Source: Aquabacterium sp.
GTDB taxonomy: Bacteria; Pseudomonadota; Gammaproteobacteria; Burkholderiales; Burkholderiaceae_C
Direction: 5' to 3'
Length of the DNA stretch: 64,000 bases
Assembly: GCF_016195855.1 (NCBI RefSeq)
Contig: NZ_JACPYU010000014.1
Location: 84,405-148,404, forward strand
In this document: positions 9,039-18,005 of the stretch, in pieces
Layout: each line of letters opens with the position of its first letter
Numbering within the stretch: position 1 is the first letter of the stretch
The notes under the pieces: generated by a model
Database searches by the model: none
Told to the model about the DNA's origin: nothing
The model's input: only the letters and a program-made list of their open reading frames with translations
Translations under genes and position numbers: made by a program

Positions 9039-10448
9039 TCAGTGAGCGCCCTCGCGGAAGAGCACGACGCTCACTGTCTCAAAGATCACCAGCAAGTCCA
9101 GGAACAGCGAATTGTTCTTCACGTAGTACAGGTCGTATTGATGCTTGTGCAGCGCGTCTTCGACCGAAGCGCCGTAGGCATAACGAACCTGGGCCCAGCC
9201 CGTCACGCCAGGCTTGACGCTGTGACGGATGTCATAGAACGGGATCTGTTCTTTCAGTTGCGCCACGAAGGAGGGGCGCTCGGGGCGTGGGCCCACCATG
9301 CTCATCTCACCCGACAGCACGCTGAACAACTGAGGCAACTCGTCGATACGGGTCTTGCGGATGAAGGCGCCCACGCGGGTGATGCGCGAATCGTTCTTGG
9401 TGGCCCAGACCGCCACGCCATCCTTCTCGGCATCGGTGCGCATGCTGCGGAACTTCAGGCACATGAAGCTCTTGCCGGCCAGGCCCACACGTTCCTGACG
9501 GTAGATGATCGGGCCATTGCTTTCCAGCTTGATGGCCAACATGGTCAACAGCATGATGGGCGAGGCCAGCAGCAACAGGATCGACGAAGTCACCACGTCG
9601 AAGGCGCGCTTGACGATGATGCGGGTGCGATCCTGTGCAAAGCCGCGGCCATAGACCAGGAAGCTGGCCTTGAGGCTGTCCACAGGCACTTCACCCGTGG
9701 TCTGCTCGTAGAAAGCGGCCAGGTCCATCACGGGGATGCCATGGATGCGTGCGGTGAGCAGTTGGTCCATGGGCACGTTGCCGCCACGTTGCTCCTTGAC
9801 GGCCACGATGATCTGGTTGATGTCGTGCTTGTGCACGATGTCATCGATCGAGGTCGAGCGGGCGAAGATGTTGAAGCGCTTGTCTTCCGCAGGCAGGACG
9901 GATTCGCCAGCTGGGTAGAAGCCGATCACGGAGTGGCTGCGCAGGCGGCGGGATTTCAGGTCGGCGGCCACGGCATGGGCTTCCTGGCCGGTGCCGATGA
10001 TCAGCACGCGTTGCTGCACCAGCGAGCCGCGCCAGGCGGACATCAGCAGGCCGCGCACGATCAGCAGGCCGATCATCAGGTAGGCAACAGCAAAACCCAT
10101 CAACTGCTGGGCCTGGCTGCCGTCCACCACCGTTTTGACGGCCAGTTGGTAGGCAATCGGAGCGCCCAGCAGGCAACCCAGCACGGCGCGGCCCAGCTTG
10201 GCGCGGGCGGTTTTGCGCTCGGAGCCCTCGCGGTACACGCCGACCAGGCCGCAATGCAGCGGGATCAGAAGCGCAAAGCCCAAACCCGAGCGCAATGCGC
10301 TGGAAACGCCAACTGACAGATTGGCGTCGCCGTAGAGGTGAGCAATGGTGAGGGAACCCAACACAATGGCCAGGAAACTGGTCAGGCTGTCTGCCAGCAG
10401 TTCAGCCAATGTCGCAATCGAGATGTGATGCTGAAAAACCCGGAACAT
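9039..10448 (-). CDS. Undecaprenyl-phosphate sugar phosphotransferase, PEP-CTERM/EpsH-associated type
   Basis: Initiates repeat-unit synthesis by moving a sugar-1-phosphate from a UDP-sugar to undecaprenyl phosphate. 469 residues: an N-terminal part with several membrane helices (MFRVFQHHISIATL start, then LTSFLAIVLGSLTIAHLYG), a CoA-binding-like central domain (RVLIIGTGQEAHAVAADL) and the catalytic bacterial sugar transferase domain after the last helix, with KRAFDVVTS, FRSMRTDAEKDG and RKTRIDELPQLFSVLSGEMSMVGPRPE. The MFRVF start and overall form match the sugar transferases found in exosortase-type EPS clusters. ATG at 10448 has GAGAGG seven bases upstream; the frame stays open far upstream (to 10712), but that stretch reads as non-coding. 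Confidence 0.92.
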   Translation of the reverse strand: MFRVFQHHISIATLAELLADSLTSFLAIVLGSLTIAHLYGDANLSVGVSSALRSGLGFALLIPLHCGLVGVYREGSERKTARAKLGRAVLGCLLGAPIAYQLAVKTVVDGSQAQQLMGFAVAYLMIGLLIVRGLLMSAWRGSLVQQRVLIIGTGQEAHAVAADLKSRRLRSHSVIGFYPAGESVLPAEDKRFNIFARSTSIDDIVHKHDINQIIVAVKEQRGGNVPMDQLLTARIHGIPVMDLAAFYEQTTGEVPVDSLKASFLVYGRGFAQDRTRIIVKRAFDVVTSSILLLLASPIMLLTMLAIKLESNGPIIYRQERVGLAGKSFMCLKFRSMRTDAEKDGVAVWATKNDSRITRVGAFIRKTRIDELPQLFSVLSGEMSMVGPRPERPSFVAQLKEQIPFYDIRHSVKPGVTGWAQVRYAYGASVEDALHKHQYDLYYVKNNSLFLDLLVIFETVSVVLFREGAH

Positions 10449-10731
10449 GATCGCCTCTCTTGGAGACCAGGCCGCGGCAACATGTGCGACAACCCAACCC
10501 AAAGTAGTAAGTTTTTGTAATGGGATGATTGTCATCAAAGCGCGGCTTGGGCATAACCCTGCGTTCAAGGGGGGGCACCCTAGAACTGGGGGGGCAAACC
10601 CGAATTCCGTGAATTTGCCGCACGTTTCATTCACCCTTTTGGGTGATTCCAGATACATCTTTCGCACTGATTTGTAACGGATGTGACTTTGTGAACTTGC
10701 AGCTTGGCGCAATGTCCCGTCATCAGCGTGG
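10449..10731. other. Intergenic leader with two G7 tracts
   Basis: 283 bp between the GT4 stop and the sugar transferase start. It holds two runs of seven G on the plus strand (10569-10575 and 10588-10594) and a small CACCC/GGGTG hairpin near 10633-10650. No convincing promoter hexamers were seen. The stretch is the 5' leader of the minus-strand sugar transferase gene. Confidence 0.6.
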
Positions 10732-11817
10732 TCAGTCTTTCAGAATGCGCCGGTAAATCGATTCATACAGGCGGCTGGTTCTCTCAAAAGAGAAATCCTG
10801 GGTGACCCGTTTGTAGCCAGCTTCGCCCTGGCGTTGCCTCAAAATTGGGTCCGACACGAGCTGGGCGATGGCCTGGGCCAAGGCTTCGGTGTCGTCCACG
10901 GGCGCCAATTTGCCGTGTTCGCCGTCCAGGACCAATTCCGGGTTGCCTCCCACCGGCGTACAAACCACCGGCAGGCGGTGCGACATGGCCTCCAGGATCG
11001 ACATGGGCAGGCCTTCGGCGCGCGAGGGCAGCACGAAAATATCAGAGGCCGCAAGAATATCCGGAACATCGTTTCTGAAACCCAGGAACCGCACCTCCTG
11101 AGGCCCGAGTCCTGAATCGCTGGCCAATTGCTCGACCCTGGCACGCTCCGCGCCGTCCCCAAGGAATATCGTGGTCACGGGCAAGCCCGTTTTCTTCAAC
11201 TCTGCGGCGGCCTTGACCAACACGTCCTGCGCTTTGACTGGGTAGAAACTGGCTACGTTGACCACCACGACTCGGTTGTCCAGCCCCAGTTCTGCACGCA
11301 CCGCTTCGCGCGATTTGTGAGCTGCCGCGAATTCGACACCGTTGTGGATGACTTCAGTGGGGCCTTGGTAGCCGATGTCACCTGCGTGCGTCGCTGTTTC
11401 TCCTGACACCGCTACATAAGCATCCACCTGCTTCCATTCGAAAGGGCTGCCCTTTCGGATAATGCCTTTGGTCTGTGCGTGATCGGTAAACAGCAGGCGG
11501 CCGCCAGACGTGAGTTTGCCGATGGTGGCGTAGCGCAGCGAGGTCGGGTTGTGACAATGGACGATGTCTGGTGCCTGCCATGCAAAGTGCAATGCGCAAT
11601 GCGCAATGCGTGCCAGCATGGGGCCGTGGTTGATCAGGGTGACTGGCAGGTTCTTCTGCGCGGCGACCTCCAGCAGAGGGCCATCGTTGAGTGACACGAT
11701 GGACGCGGCATGCCCCGCCTTGATCTGTGACTCAGCCAGCCTCAGAACGAATTGCTCCATGCCGCCACCCTGCAGGCTGCTGACAGTGTGGATGATGCGC
11801 AGTCGTGTGGCGGTCAT
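10732..11817 (-). CDS. GT4 family glycosyltransferase
   Basis: 361 residues, GT-B fold. The N-terminus has RIIHTVSSLQGGGMEQFVLRL, where the GGxE-like loop binds the nucleotide sugar. The C-terminal half has VNVASFYPVKAQDVLVKA, IFLGDGAERARVEQLA, VRFLGFRNDVPDILAASDIFVLPSRAEGLPMSILEAM (the EX7E donor motif) and PVVCTPVGGNPELV. It would add a sugar to the EPS lipid-linked intermediate in the cytoplasm. The ATG at 11817 begins MTATRLRI; the open frame extends 106 codons upstream into the fusion gene, but that part is shadow sequence. Confidence 0.9.
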   Translation of the reverse strand: MTATRLRIIHTVSSLQGGGMEQFVLRLAESQIKAGHAASIVSLNDGPLLEVAAQKNLPVTLINHGPMLARIAHCALHFAWQAPDIVHCHNPTSLRYATIGKLTSGGRLLFTDHAQTKGIIRKGSPFEWKQVDAYVAVSGETATHAGDIGYQGPTEVIHNGVEFAAAHKSREAVRAELGLDNRVVVVNVASFYPVKAQDVLVKAAAELKKTGLPVTTIFLGDGAERARVEQLASDSGLGPQEVRFLGFRNDVPDILAASDIFVLPSRAEGLPMSILEAMSHRLPVVCTPVGGNPELVLDGEHGKLAPVDDTEALAQAIAQLVSDPILRQRQGEAGYKRVTQDFSFERTSRLYESIYRRILKD

Positions 11818-11894
11818 GAAGCTACGGGTGTGTGGGGCAAGGGAAGGGCGTGCGTGTCCTGGCGCGCGTCTTGACGGAAGCAGGCTGAGAAGTC

Positions 11895-14033
11895 TCAGGC
11901 GCTGGTGGCCAGCGACTCTCTGGGCGCGCGCAGCTTCCACCATGCCGCCATGTGCTCGGCAACGCGGTTGGCCGTCATGCCGTCCCAGAACTTGGGCAGG
12001 CGACCCTTCTTGCCACCACCGCGCAGGATCTCGGCAATCGCGCGGTGGATCAGGCTGCTGTTGCAGCCCACGGCGATGTTGGTGCCTTGTTCCACCGTGA
12101 TGCGCCGCTCGGTGTAGTTGTGCAGCGTCAGGCAAGGCACGCCCATGATGGTGGCCTCTTCCTGAACGGTGGAGGAGTCCGTGAGGATGCAGGCTGCCGT
12201 GCCCACCAGGCCAATCATCTTGTAGTAAGGCACAACCGGCAGCAGGGCAAGGTTGCTTGAATCGACACCGGCCAGCAAGTTGTTCTGGGTGATCAACTGG
12301 CGTGTGGTCTCGCTGGTCACCCAGATCAAGGGCAGATCGCGGCAGATCGATTTGAGGATGGCCACAAGGTCGGTCAGCGGCAGCAGCTGGCTGCCAATCC
12401 CGTTGGCGGTCAGGTTGACCAGGGCGTAGCCATGCTTGTGCTTGAGGATGTCCGGCGACTGGCCAAACTGCCTGAGCGTGTACTTGGGCGGAGAGGCTTG
12501 CGGCAGCATGGCGCGGATGCTGTCCATCACCAGGTTGCCCACGAACTGCACGCGGTCCGCGGGGATGCCTTCTCGGGCCAGGTTGTCATGCGCCACCCAC
12601 TCGGACGTCAGCAGCAGGTCGGCCATGTGGTCGCACATCATGGCGTTGATCTCCTGAGTGCGTGTGCGATCAAAACTGCGCAGCCCCGCTTCCAGGTGAA
12701 TGATGGGCAGGCCCTGGCGGTGAGCGGCCAGCGAGGCGGCCAGTGCTGCGTCGTCGCCACCTTGCACGATCACCGCAGCAGGGTTCACTTCGGCCAGCAG
12801 GTTGTCGAGTTGCCGCAAGGCGTCTGCAAACTGACCCACGTTGGAGCCAGGCGGCATGCGCAAGGTGTAGTCGGGTTCACGGATGCCCAGGTGCTCCTGC
12901 CAGTCCGCGCTCAGCTCAAACTGACCGGGTGCACTCAGCAGCAGCATTTTCAAAGTGGGCAGATCGCTGCGCGTGGCGAAGGCCTTTTGCAAGGCGGCTG
13001 CACGGACGCAGCCAGTGCGCGAACCCACAACGAGCAGGAACGCATGCGTCTTGGGGCCCCTGCTGGGCCGCGGTTGCAGCAACTCGTTGGTAAAGCGGGG
13101 TGCATCGGGCTGCTGGCTCACGCTGTCGGTGAGCGTGGGCACCATCACGGGCCGCAATGGCTCCTGCACGGGGGCTGCTGCGCTCGGGGTGGGGTCACTG
13201 GTGCGCGAGGTGGTGGGCTCACCGATCTCGGCGCGGATCTCCATGGCAATGCGAGCCACATCCGTTGCCGTGATGGTGTTGCCCTCGGCCAGGAAGGTGG
13301 CCAGCAACAGGCGATTGCACAGCAGGTTGATGCGGCGTGGGATGCCCGAGGTCCATTGGTAGATCTCGTCGAACGCGTCGTCATCGAAATGAGGGTGGTC
13401 ATGCCAGCCGACCTTCTTGAGCCGGTGCTCGATGTAGCGGCGTGTCTCATCCCGGTCCATCGGGCCGAGGTGGTAGGACGCGATCACGCGCTGGCGCAAT
13501 TGCTCCAGGCTGCGCGACAGCAGCATGTCGCGCAATTCAGGCTGGCCGATCAAAAAGCTCTGCAGCAGCGCCTGGTTGCCGAACTGGAAGTTCGACAGCA
13601 TGCGCAACTCTTCGATGGCGTCGCGGCTCAGGTTCTGCGCCTCGTCGACGATCAGCACCGCGCGCTTGTTCTGCGTGGCCAGCAGGGTGAGGTAGGCCTC
13701 CAGCGTGGCGATGAGTTCCGCCTTGCTCTGGCCCTTGGGAGGGATGCCGAATGCCGTGATGGCCGAGCGCAGCAAGTCCCCGGCTTCGAGCTGGGTGCTC
13801 ACCAGTTGGGCTGCCACAACCTTGTCGTTGTCGATGCCGTCCAGCAGCGTTCGCACCAGCGTGGTCTTGCCAGCGCCGATGTCACCAGTGACCACGATGA
13901 AGCCTTCAGCCTGATACAGGCCGAACTTCAGGTAGGACAGGGCGCTGCTGTGCCCCCGGCTGTCAAAGAAGAAGCTGGGGTCCGGGTTGAGCAGAAACGG
14001 CGCGCCCGTCAGGCCAAAGTAGGACTCATACAT
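11895..14033 (-). CDS. Fusion of exosortase-associated AAA ATPase and degenerate UDP-GlcNAc 2-epimerase-like domain
   Basis: 712 residues. Residues 1-270 match the ATPase found in PEP-CTERM/exosortase EPS clusters (ExeA/GspA-like): MYESYFGLTGAPFLLNPDP, Walker A GDIGAGKTT (50-58), Walker B VLIVDEAQ (126-133), IGQPEL (163-168) and GIPRRINLLC. A Pro/Thr/Ser linker (about 271-327) leads to a WecB-fold domain (about 328-700) with HLEAGLRSFDR, LTDSSTVQEEA and TERRITVEQGTN. By motif alignment with E. coli WecB, Asp95 is Gly426, Glu131 is Gln460, the nearby Arg is Ala464 and His213-Arg is Thr542-Ala543, while Glu117 (Glu448) and the UDP-binding C-terminal loops remain. Epimerase activity is therefore doubtful; a UDP-sugar-binding or regulatory role is inferred. 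It starts 13 nt after the barrel-protein stop. Confidence 0.88.
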   Translation of the reverse strand: MYESYFGLTGAPFLLNPDPSFFFDSRGHSSALSYLKFGLYQAEGFIVVTGDIGAGKTTLVRTLLDGIDNDKVVAAQLVSTQLEAGDLLRSAITAFGIPPKGQSKAELIATLEAYLTLLATQNKRAVLIVDEAQNLSRDAIEELRMLSNFQFGNQALLQSFLIGQPELRDMLLSRSLEQLRQRVIASYHLGPMDRDETRRYIEHRLKKVGWHDHPHFDDDAFDEIYQWTSGIPRRINLLCNRLLLATFLAEGNTITATDVARIAMEIRAEIGEPTTSRTSDPTPSAAAPVQEPLRPVMVPTLTDSVSQQPDAPRFTNELLQPRPSRGPKTHAFLLVVGSRTGCVRAAALQKAFATRSDLPTLKMLLLSAPGQFELSADWQEHLGIREPDYTLRMPPGSNVGQFADALRQLDNLLAEVNPAAVIVQGGDDAALAASLAAHRQGLPIIHLEAGLRSFDRTRTQEINAMMCDHMADLLLTSEWVAHDNLAREGIPADRVQFVGNLVMDSIRAMLPQASPPKYTLRQFGQSPDILKHKHGYALVNLTANGIGSQLLPLTDLVAILKSICRDLPLIWVTSETTRQLITQNNLLAGVDSSNLALLPVVPYYKMIGLVGTAACILTDSSTVQEEATIMGVPCLTLHNYTERRITVEQGTNIAVGCNSSLIHRAIAEILRGGGKKGRLPKFWDGMTANRVAEHMAAWWKLRAPRESLATSA

Positions 14034-14046
14034 CCTGGGTCATTTC

Positions 14047-15492
14047 CTAGAAGCGGTGCCCCAAGCCAACAAACACGGCGGATTCGCTGCTGGTGTTGAT
14101 CGACGGGTTGTGTGTGAGTTGTCGCTTGATGCCCATCGTGGCGGTTGTGTCCGTCATGAGCTTGGTGCTCAGGCCGATCCGTGCGGTGAAGTCGCGTGAC
14201 AGCGTCACGGCATCCGTCGCGGAGGTCAGTCCACGCGTCCAGCGCAGGCCGCCCGACAGGTTGCTCTGAGGGGTCAGTCTGTGGAGCACCTCTGTGTCAA
14301 AGAAGTATTCCTTGGTGCGTGGGGTGAGGGTGAGGGTGTTCTGGGCGAGCGGCGTGGTCCGGGTCAGGCCTGCGCTCACATTGAGGCTGTCGCGACGCCC
14401 GGCAAACATCATTCGACCAGAAGTGGTGTCACGCGTTACTGTGCCAAAATTGTTGGCAGTGCTTGACGGAATCGCCACAGACTGTTGGGGTGTCGTGGCT
14501 TCCGCACTGCGCCTGGAGTAGATGCCGAACGTGGTCCATGGCGTTTTGCGAATGGCGTCAAGCTCCCATTCTTTGCCAAACACGCTGTGCTTGAGTGTGG
14601 CTTTGAGCTGGGTGCGTTCGTTGGGTTGCCACCGAAGCTGACCTCCGCGGATGGCGCCGGTGAAAGACTGTCCCTGCGATTGACTGGATTCTCGCCCCAG
14701 GATGGGGCCAAGGGCAAACTCCGGCGTCAGCGCATACAGGAGCGATGCCGATACCGTCTTGCGTGTCAGTGACGAGTTGGGCGAACTCGCACCTGTCGGG
14801 GCAAAGATCGGGCTTTTGCTGTAGCTGGCCTCCAGTGCATAGCCCAATCGAACGGGGCGGCGTTCCCAGCGCAGCAGGTGGTTGTCCTCTGCGCCGTTGT
14901 TCTCGACATTGCTGGCGCCGTTCGAGACGGAATGGATCCAGGTGCGCCTGGCTCGTGCCAGCAAAGATGACTCGTTGTCAAACTGCCTTGTGTAGAAGGG
15001 GCTCAGACTCAGTCGCGTGTTGGTGGTCGTGTCTGCCGTGTTGTTGGCACCCGGTGCCGTGCCCACCGAGGATGCGACCTGGTCTGCAGAGGCTGACGCA
15101 TCCAGGCCCGCTTCCTTGCGATAAAGATCAGTATGCAGATCAAGCTGGCCAGAAGGCAGAAGCTGGCTGGGCTGTGAACCATGCGTGTACTTGACCGAGG
15201 TGAAGCGCCATTGGCCTTCTGCGTGGGTATTGGCGCCCTTGGCATTGACGGCAACACCAGCCGACGCGCTCAGGATGACATCTTTTTTGGGTTGACCACC
15301 GGTCGTTGCGCCGTTTGCATTGGTGGTGGCTGTGACCATCAGGTCAACCATGGGCTGGATCTGGGCTGTCGGTGCGGCGCCTTGCTGCGCAGGCTCCGGC
15401 GGCGGCATCTGTGCATAGGCAGGCAGGCAGCAGTGCAGCAGGCCTATTGTCAGGACCAGGCTTGCGCCCGTGTCACGGTGCATAGTAGCCAT
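14047..15492 (-). CDS. EPS-cluster outer-membrane beta-barrel protein (PEP-CTERM-associated type)
   Basis: 481 residues with a signal peptide (SLVLTIGLLHCCLPAYAQ) and a low-complexity N-terminal part, then alternating amphipathic strands rich in Ser, Thr, Arg and aromatic residues ending in VFVGLGHRF, a C-terminal aromatic residue typical of outer-membrane barrels. Position between the BY-kinase and the ATPase matches the outer-membrane protein family of exosortase-type EPS loci. Its likely place is the secretion route of the polymer, though no biochemical function is established. The start is the first ATG, which overlaps the BY-kinase end by 20 nt; a second ATG three codons on is equally possible. 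Confidence 0.8.
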   Translation of the reverse strand: MATMHRDTGASLVLTIGLLHCCLPAYAQMPPPEPAQQGAAPTAQIQPMVDLMVTATTNANGATTGGQPKKDVILSASAGVAVNAKGANTHAEGQWRFTSVKYTHGSQPSQLLPSGQLDLHTDLYRKEAGLDASASADQVASSVGTAPGANNTADTTTNTRLSLSPFYTRQFDNESSLLARARRTWIHSVSNGASNVENNGAEDNHLLRWERRPVRLGYALEASYSKSPIFAPTGASSPNSSLTRKTVSASLLYALTPEFALGPILGRESSQSQGQSFTGAIRGGQLRWQPNERTQLKATLKHSVFGKEWELDAIRKTPWTTFGIYSRRSAEATTPQQSVAIPSSTANNFGTVTRDTTSGRMMFAGRRDSLNVSAGLTRTTPLAQNTLTLTPRTKEYFFDTEVLHRLTPQSNLSGGLRWTRGLTSATDAVTLSRDFTARIGLSTKLMTDTTATMGIKRQLTHNPSINTSSESAVFVGLGHRF

Positions 15493-16426
15493 AGGTGTTC
15501 TTGCCCTTGGGGCCCTGGTACTTGTTGAGCATGCTCAGCACCACCGGATGACTCTCAACCGTGGCAAATGCCTGTTGTACTGAGCTGGTAGGCGTCTTGC
15601 CTGATTCAACAACCATCACCACTTGACCCATGTGGGCAGCCAGTACGCGCGACTCTGTGGTCGACAGCAGTGGTGGCGTGTCAAAAATGATGACGCGGTC
15701 GGCGTACTTGCTCGCGAGTTCTTCCAGCAGATCATCCATCGCCGTGCTGGCCAGCAGTTCAGTGGAGCGCGAACTGGCGGTGCCAGCTGGCAGCAGCGTC
15801 AGCTTCGGGATGTTCGTCTTGAGCAGCACATCAGACAGGGCCATGCCTTTGCTGGACAGCAGATCCAGCAAACCTTTTTGCGAAGACACGCCCATGCGCT
15901 CAAGCACGGAGGGCCTCAGCACGTCGGCTTCCACGAGCAAGACGGTGTGGTCCAGCTCCATGGCAATGCTGACGGCCAGGTTGATCGCGGTTTGCGTCTT
16001 GCCCTCACCGGGGATGGCGCTGGTCACCATGATCAGATTGGCGCGGTGAGGGCGTACGGCGGTCTGCCCTCGCACGTTTTCCAGCAGCGGCCGTTTGATG
16101 ATGCGGAACTCTTCTTCGAGTTGCGAGCGTGGCTCACCGGGCACCAGCAGATTCGAGCGCGACATACGGCGCAGATCCAGCTCGACTTCACGGCTGCGGC
16201 GATCCGGCAAGGCCGATGGCTCCGCCATGGTGGATGACGCCATGGGCGGCATGTCGGTTGCGAGCTGTGGGATGCGAATGGTCACCACGTCGCTCATGTC
16301 TTCAGTGACCGCAGTGACGGGGGCTGGAGTGGGGGCGGGGACAGCATCTGGCTCGAAGGAGGAGATGTCCACGCCAGCGCGTCGCAGTTCTTCCAGTCTC
16401 TTGGCGGCGCGTTCAATTGTGCTCAT
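15473..16426 (-). CDS. BY-kinase, chain-length regulator (CpsD/CapB, exosortase-cluster type)
   Basis: 317 residues. Cytoplasmic autophosphorylating tyrosine kinase that acts with the Wzz protein upstream. Walker A is SAIPGEGKT (about 136-144), Walker A' is LLVEADVLRPS (about 163-173, with Glu in place of the first Asp of the DxD) and Walker B is VIIFDTPPL (about 245-253). The N-terminal 100 residues are a charged, Pro-rich extension that begins MSTIERAAKRLEELRRAGVD, as in the exosortase-linked kinases. The C-terminal tyrosine cluster is short (TYGYYAP, three Tyr). ATG at 16426 has GAGG about nine bases upstream; it lies 11 nt after the Wzz stop. Confidence 0.9.
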   Translation of the reverse strand: MSTIERAAKRLEELRRAGVDISSFEPDAVPAPTPAPVTAVTEDMSDVVTIRIPQLATDMPPMASSTMAEPSALPDRRSREVELDLRRMSRSNLLVPGEPRSQLEEEFRIIKRPLLENVRGQTAVRPHRANLIMVTSAIPGEGKTQTAINLAVSIAMELDHTVLLVEADVLRPSVLERMGVSSQKGLLDLLSSKGMALSDVLLKTNIPKLTLLPAGTASSRSTELLASTAMDDLLEELASKYADRVIIFDTPPLLSTTESRVLAAHMGQVVMVVESGKTPTSSVQQAFATVESHPVVLSMLNKYQGPKGKNTYGYYAP

Positions 16427-16437
16427 CTGATGGGCCC

Positions 16438-17988
16438 TCAAGGAAGAAGACGCTGGCTGACAACCACCAGCCAGGCGATGTTCACCAGGAAGAACGCCGC
16501 CACATTGATCATGAAGAGCCTGTTGCCTCTGTCAACGACGACACGCATGGTGGGGCCGATAACCATCGAGACACTGCCCAGAACCGGCCTTCCGCTGATC
16601 TCCTTGAGTTGCCTTGTGTCATTGACGGTGCCCATCAGTTGGCTGAGCGCCAATGTCGAGCCGGTACCCGCCGCTATCGCAGCCAGGATGGTCAGCAAGG
16701 CCATGACCATGCGACTGGGTTGCGCAGGCTTGGGTGACACGCGCGGCGGTTCAACCACGCGGAACTCTGCCACTTTGGTCGTCTGATCAATTTTTTCGCC
16801 CAGTGACGCGGACTCTCGGCGCGTGACCAGTTGCTCGTAGTTCTTGCGAACGACTTCGTAGTCCCGGTTGAGTTGAGCCAGCTCAGCTTCTACCTCGGGC
16901 ATGCGCGACGCCAGTGAGCGGGATTCGGCCAGTTGAGACTGCTGCGCCGACACCTGGCCCCGCAAGGAGGCTACCTTGGCTTCTGCTTCAGCCAGGGCCA
17001 CCCGGATACGCTGGAACACCGGGCTGGTGGGGGCGGGGCGCATCTTGCCGCCATTGGCGCGCAACTTGGCATCTGCTTCAACCTTGCGTTGCTGCTCCAG
17101 CTGAACGATGTTGCGCTTGACGGCAACCACGTCGGGGTGTTCGTCCGTGTAGCGGCGCATCAGGTCATCGAGCAAACGCTTTTGAGCGTCCAGGCGGGTC
17201 TCTGTCTCTGAAGACTGAACGCCCATGCCGGGGCCCATCGCCTCAACGGGAATGGTGGGATCCTCGTTAGCGAGTTCCTTGCGAAGGGCATCGCGAGATT
17301 GTTCTGCCGCCTGCAATTCAACGCGCAGGCGGTTGAGTTCCTCGGTCGTGTTCGACATGCGGGCAAAGAAGTCCTTGTCCGCCGTGCCAGTCAGGCCGAA
17401 GTTGCGCAGTTTGAAGTCCTTGACCCGATTCTCTGCCGCTGTGAGCTTGCTCTCGTAAACCTTGATCTGATCGTCCAGGAACTGGCGTGCCTGCTCCGAG
17501 TCGCGCTGCTTGTCCACGACCCCGGAGGTCACAAACAAAGACACCAGCTCCTCGACCACACGTTGGGCGCGCTGGACGTTGACGTCTCGGTATGTGATGG
17601 AAAACAGATTGGCATTGCCGCTGGAGGTCACCTTGATCTCCTTGGTGTAGCGGTCGATCACCTTTTCCCGATCTGCGTCACTCAGCCCTTGCAAGCCCAC
17701 ACGAGGTGATGAGATCAGGCGCTCCATGTTGGGGCGGCTGATCAGCGTCCTGGCCAGCATGTTCACTTGTTGATCGACATCGGGCTGGAAGGCCAGCCCG
17801 GTCATCAGCGGTTTCAGCACGGTCTGGGTGTCGACAAATACCCGCGCTGACGCTTCATAGCGATCGCGCATGACCACAACCACAGCAGCACCCAGCAAGG
17901 CCACGATCCAAGCGACGGTCATGCCCAGCCAGCGACGCTGTTGCATCGCGGTCAGAATGCCTTGAACTTGTCGTAATACGTCGTCCAT
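16438..17988 (-). CDS. Wzz-type polysaccharide co-polymerase (chain-length determinant)
   Basis: 516 residues, inner-membrane protein controlling polymer length. A first membrane helix lies at about 20-40 (GMTVAWIVALLGAAVVVV), then a large periplasmic domain with long coiled-coil helices (about 165-410: KLTAAENRVKDFKLR, LRVELQAAEQSRDALRKEL, LRGQVSAQQSQLAESRSLA), the Pro-rich segment RVSPKPAQPSR before the second helix (about 431-450), and a third hydrophobic stretch (NVAAFFLVNIAWLVVV) at the end. The form agrees with the chain-length proteins of exosortase-type EPS loci. It sits between the OPX gene (17 nt upstream) and the kinase. Confidence 0.92.
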   Translation of the reverse strand: MDDVLRQVQGILTAMQQRRWLGMTVAWIVALLGAAVVVVMRDRYEASARVFVDTQTVLKPLMTGLAFQPDVDQQVNMLARTLISRPNMERLISSPRVGLQGLSDADREKVIDRYTKEIKVTSSGNANLFSITYRDVNVQRAQRVVEELVSLFVTSGVVDKQRDSEQARQFLDDQIKVYESKLTAAENRVKDFKLRNFGLTGTADKDFFARMSNTTEELNRLRVELQAAEQSRDALRKELANEDPTIPVEAMGPGMGVQSSETETRLDAQKRLLDDLMRRYTDEHPDVVAVKRNIVQLEQQRKVEADAKLRANGGKMRPAPTSPVFQRIRVALAEAEAKVASLRGQVSAQQSQLAESRSLASRMPEVEAELAQLNRDYEVVRKNYEQLVTRRESASLGEKIDQTTKVAEFRVVEPPRVSPKPAQPSRMVMALLTILAAIAAGTGSTLALSQLMGTVNDTRQLKEISGRPVLGSVSMVIGPTMRVVVDRGNRLFMINVAAFFLVNIAWLVVVSQRLLP

Positions 17989-18005
17989 AGAGTCGGTCGG
18001 TAAAC

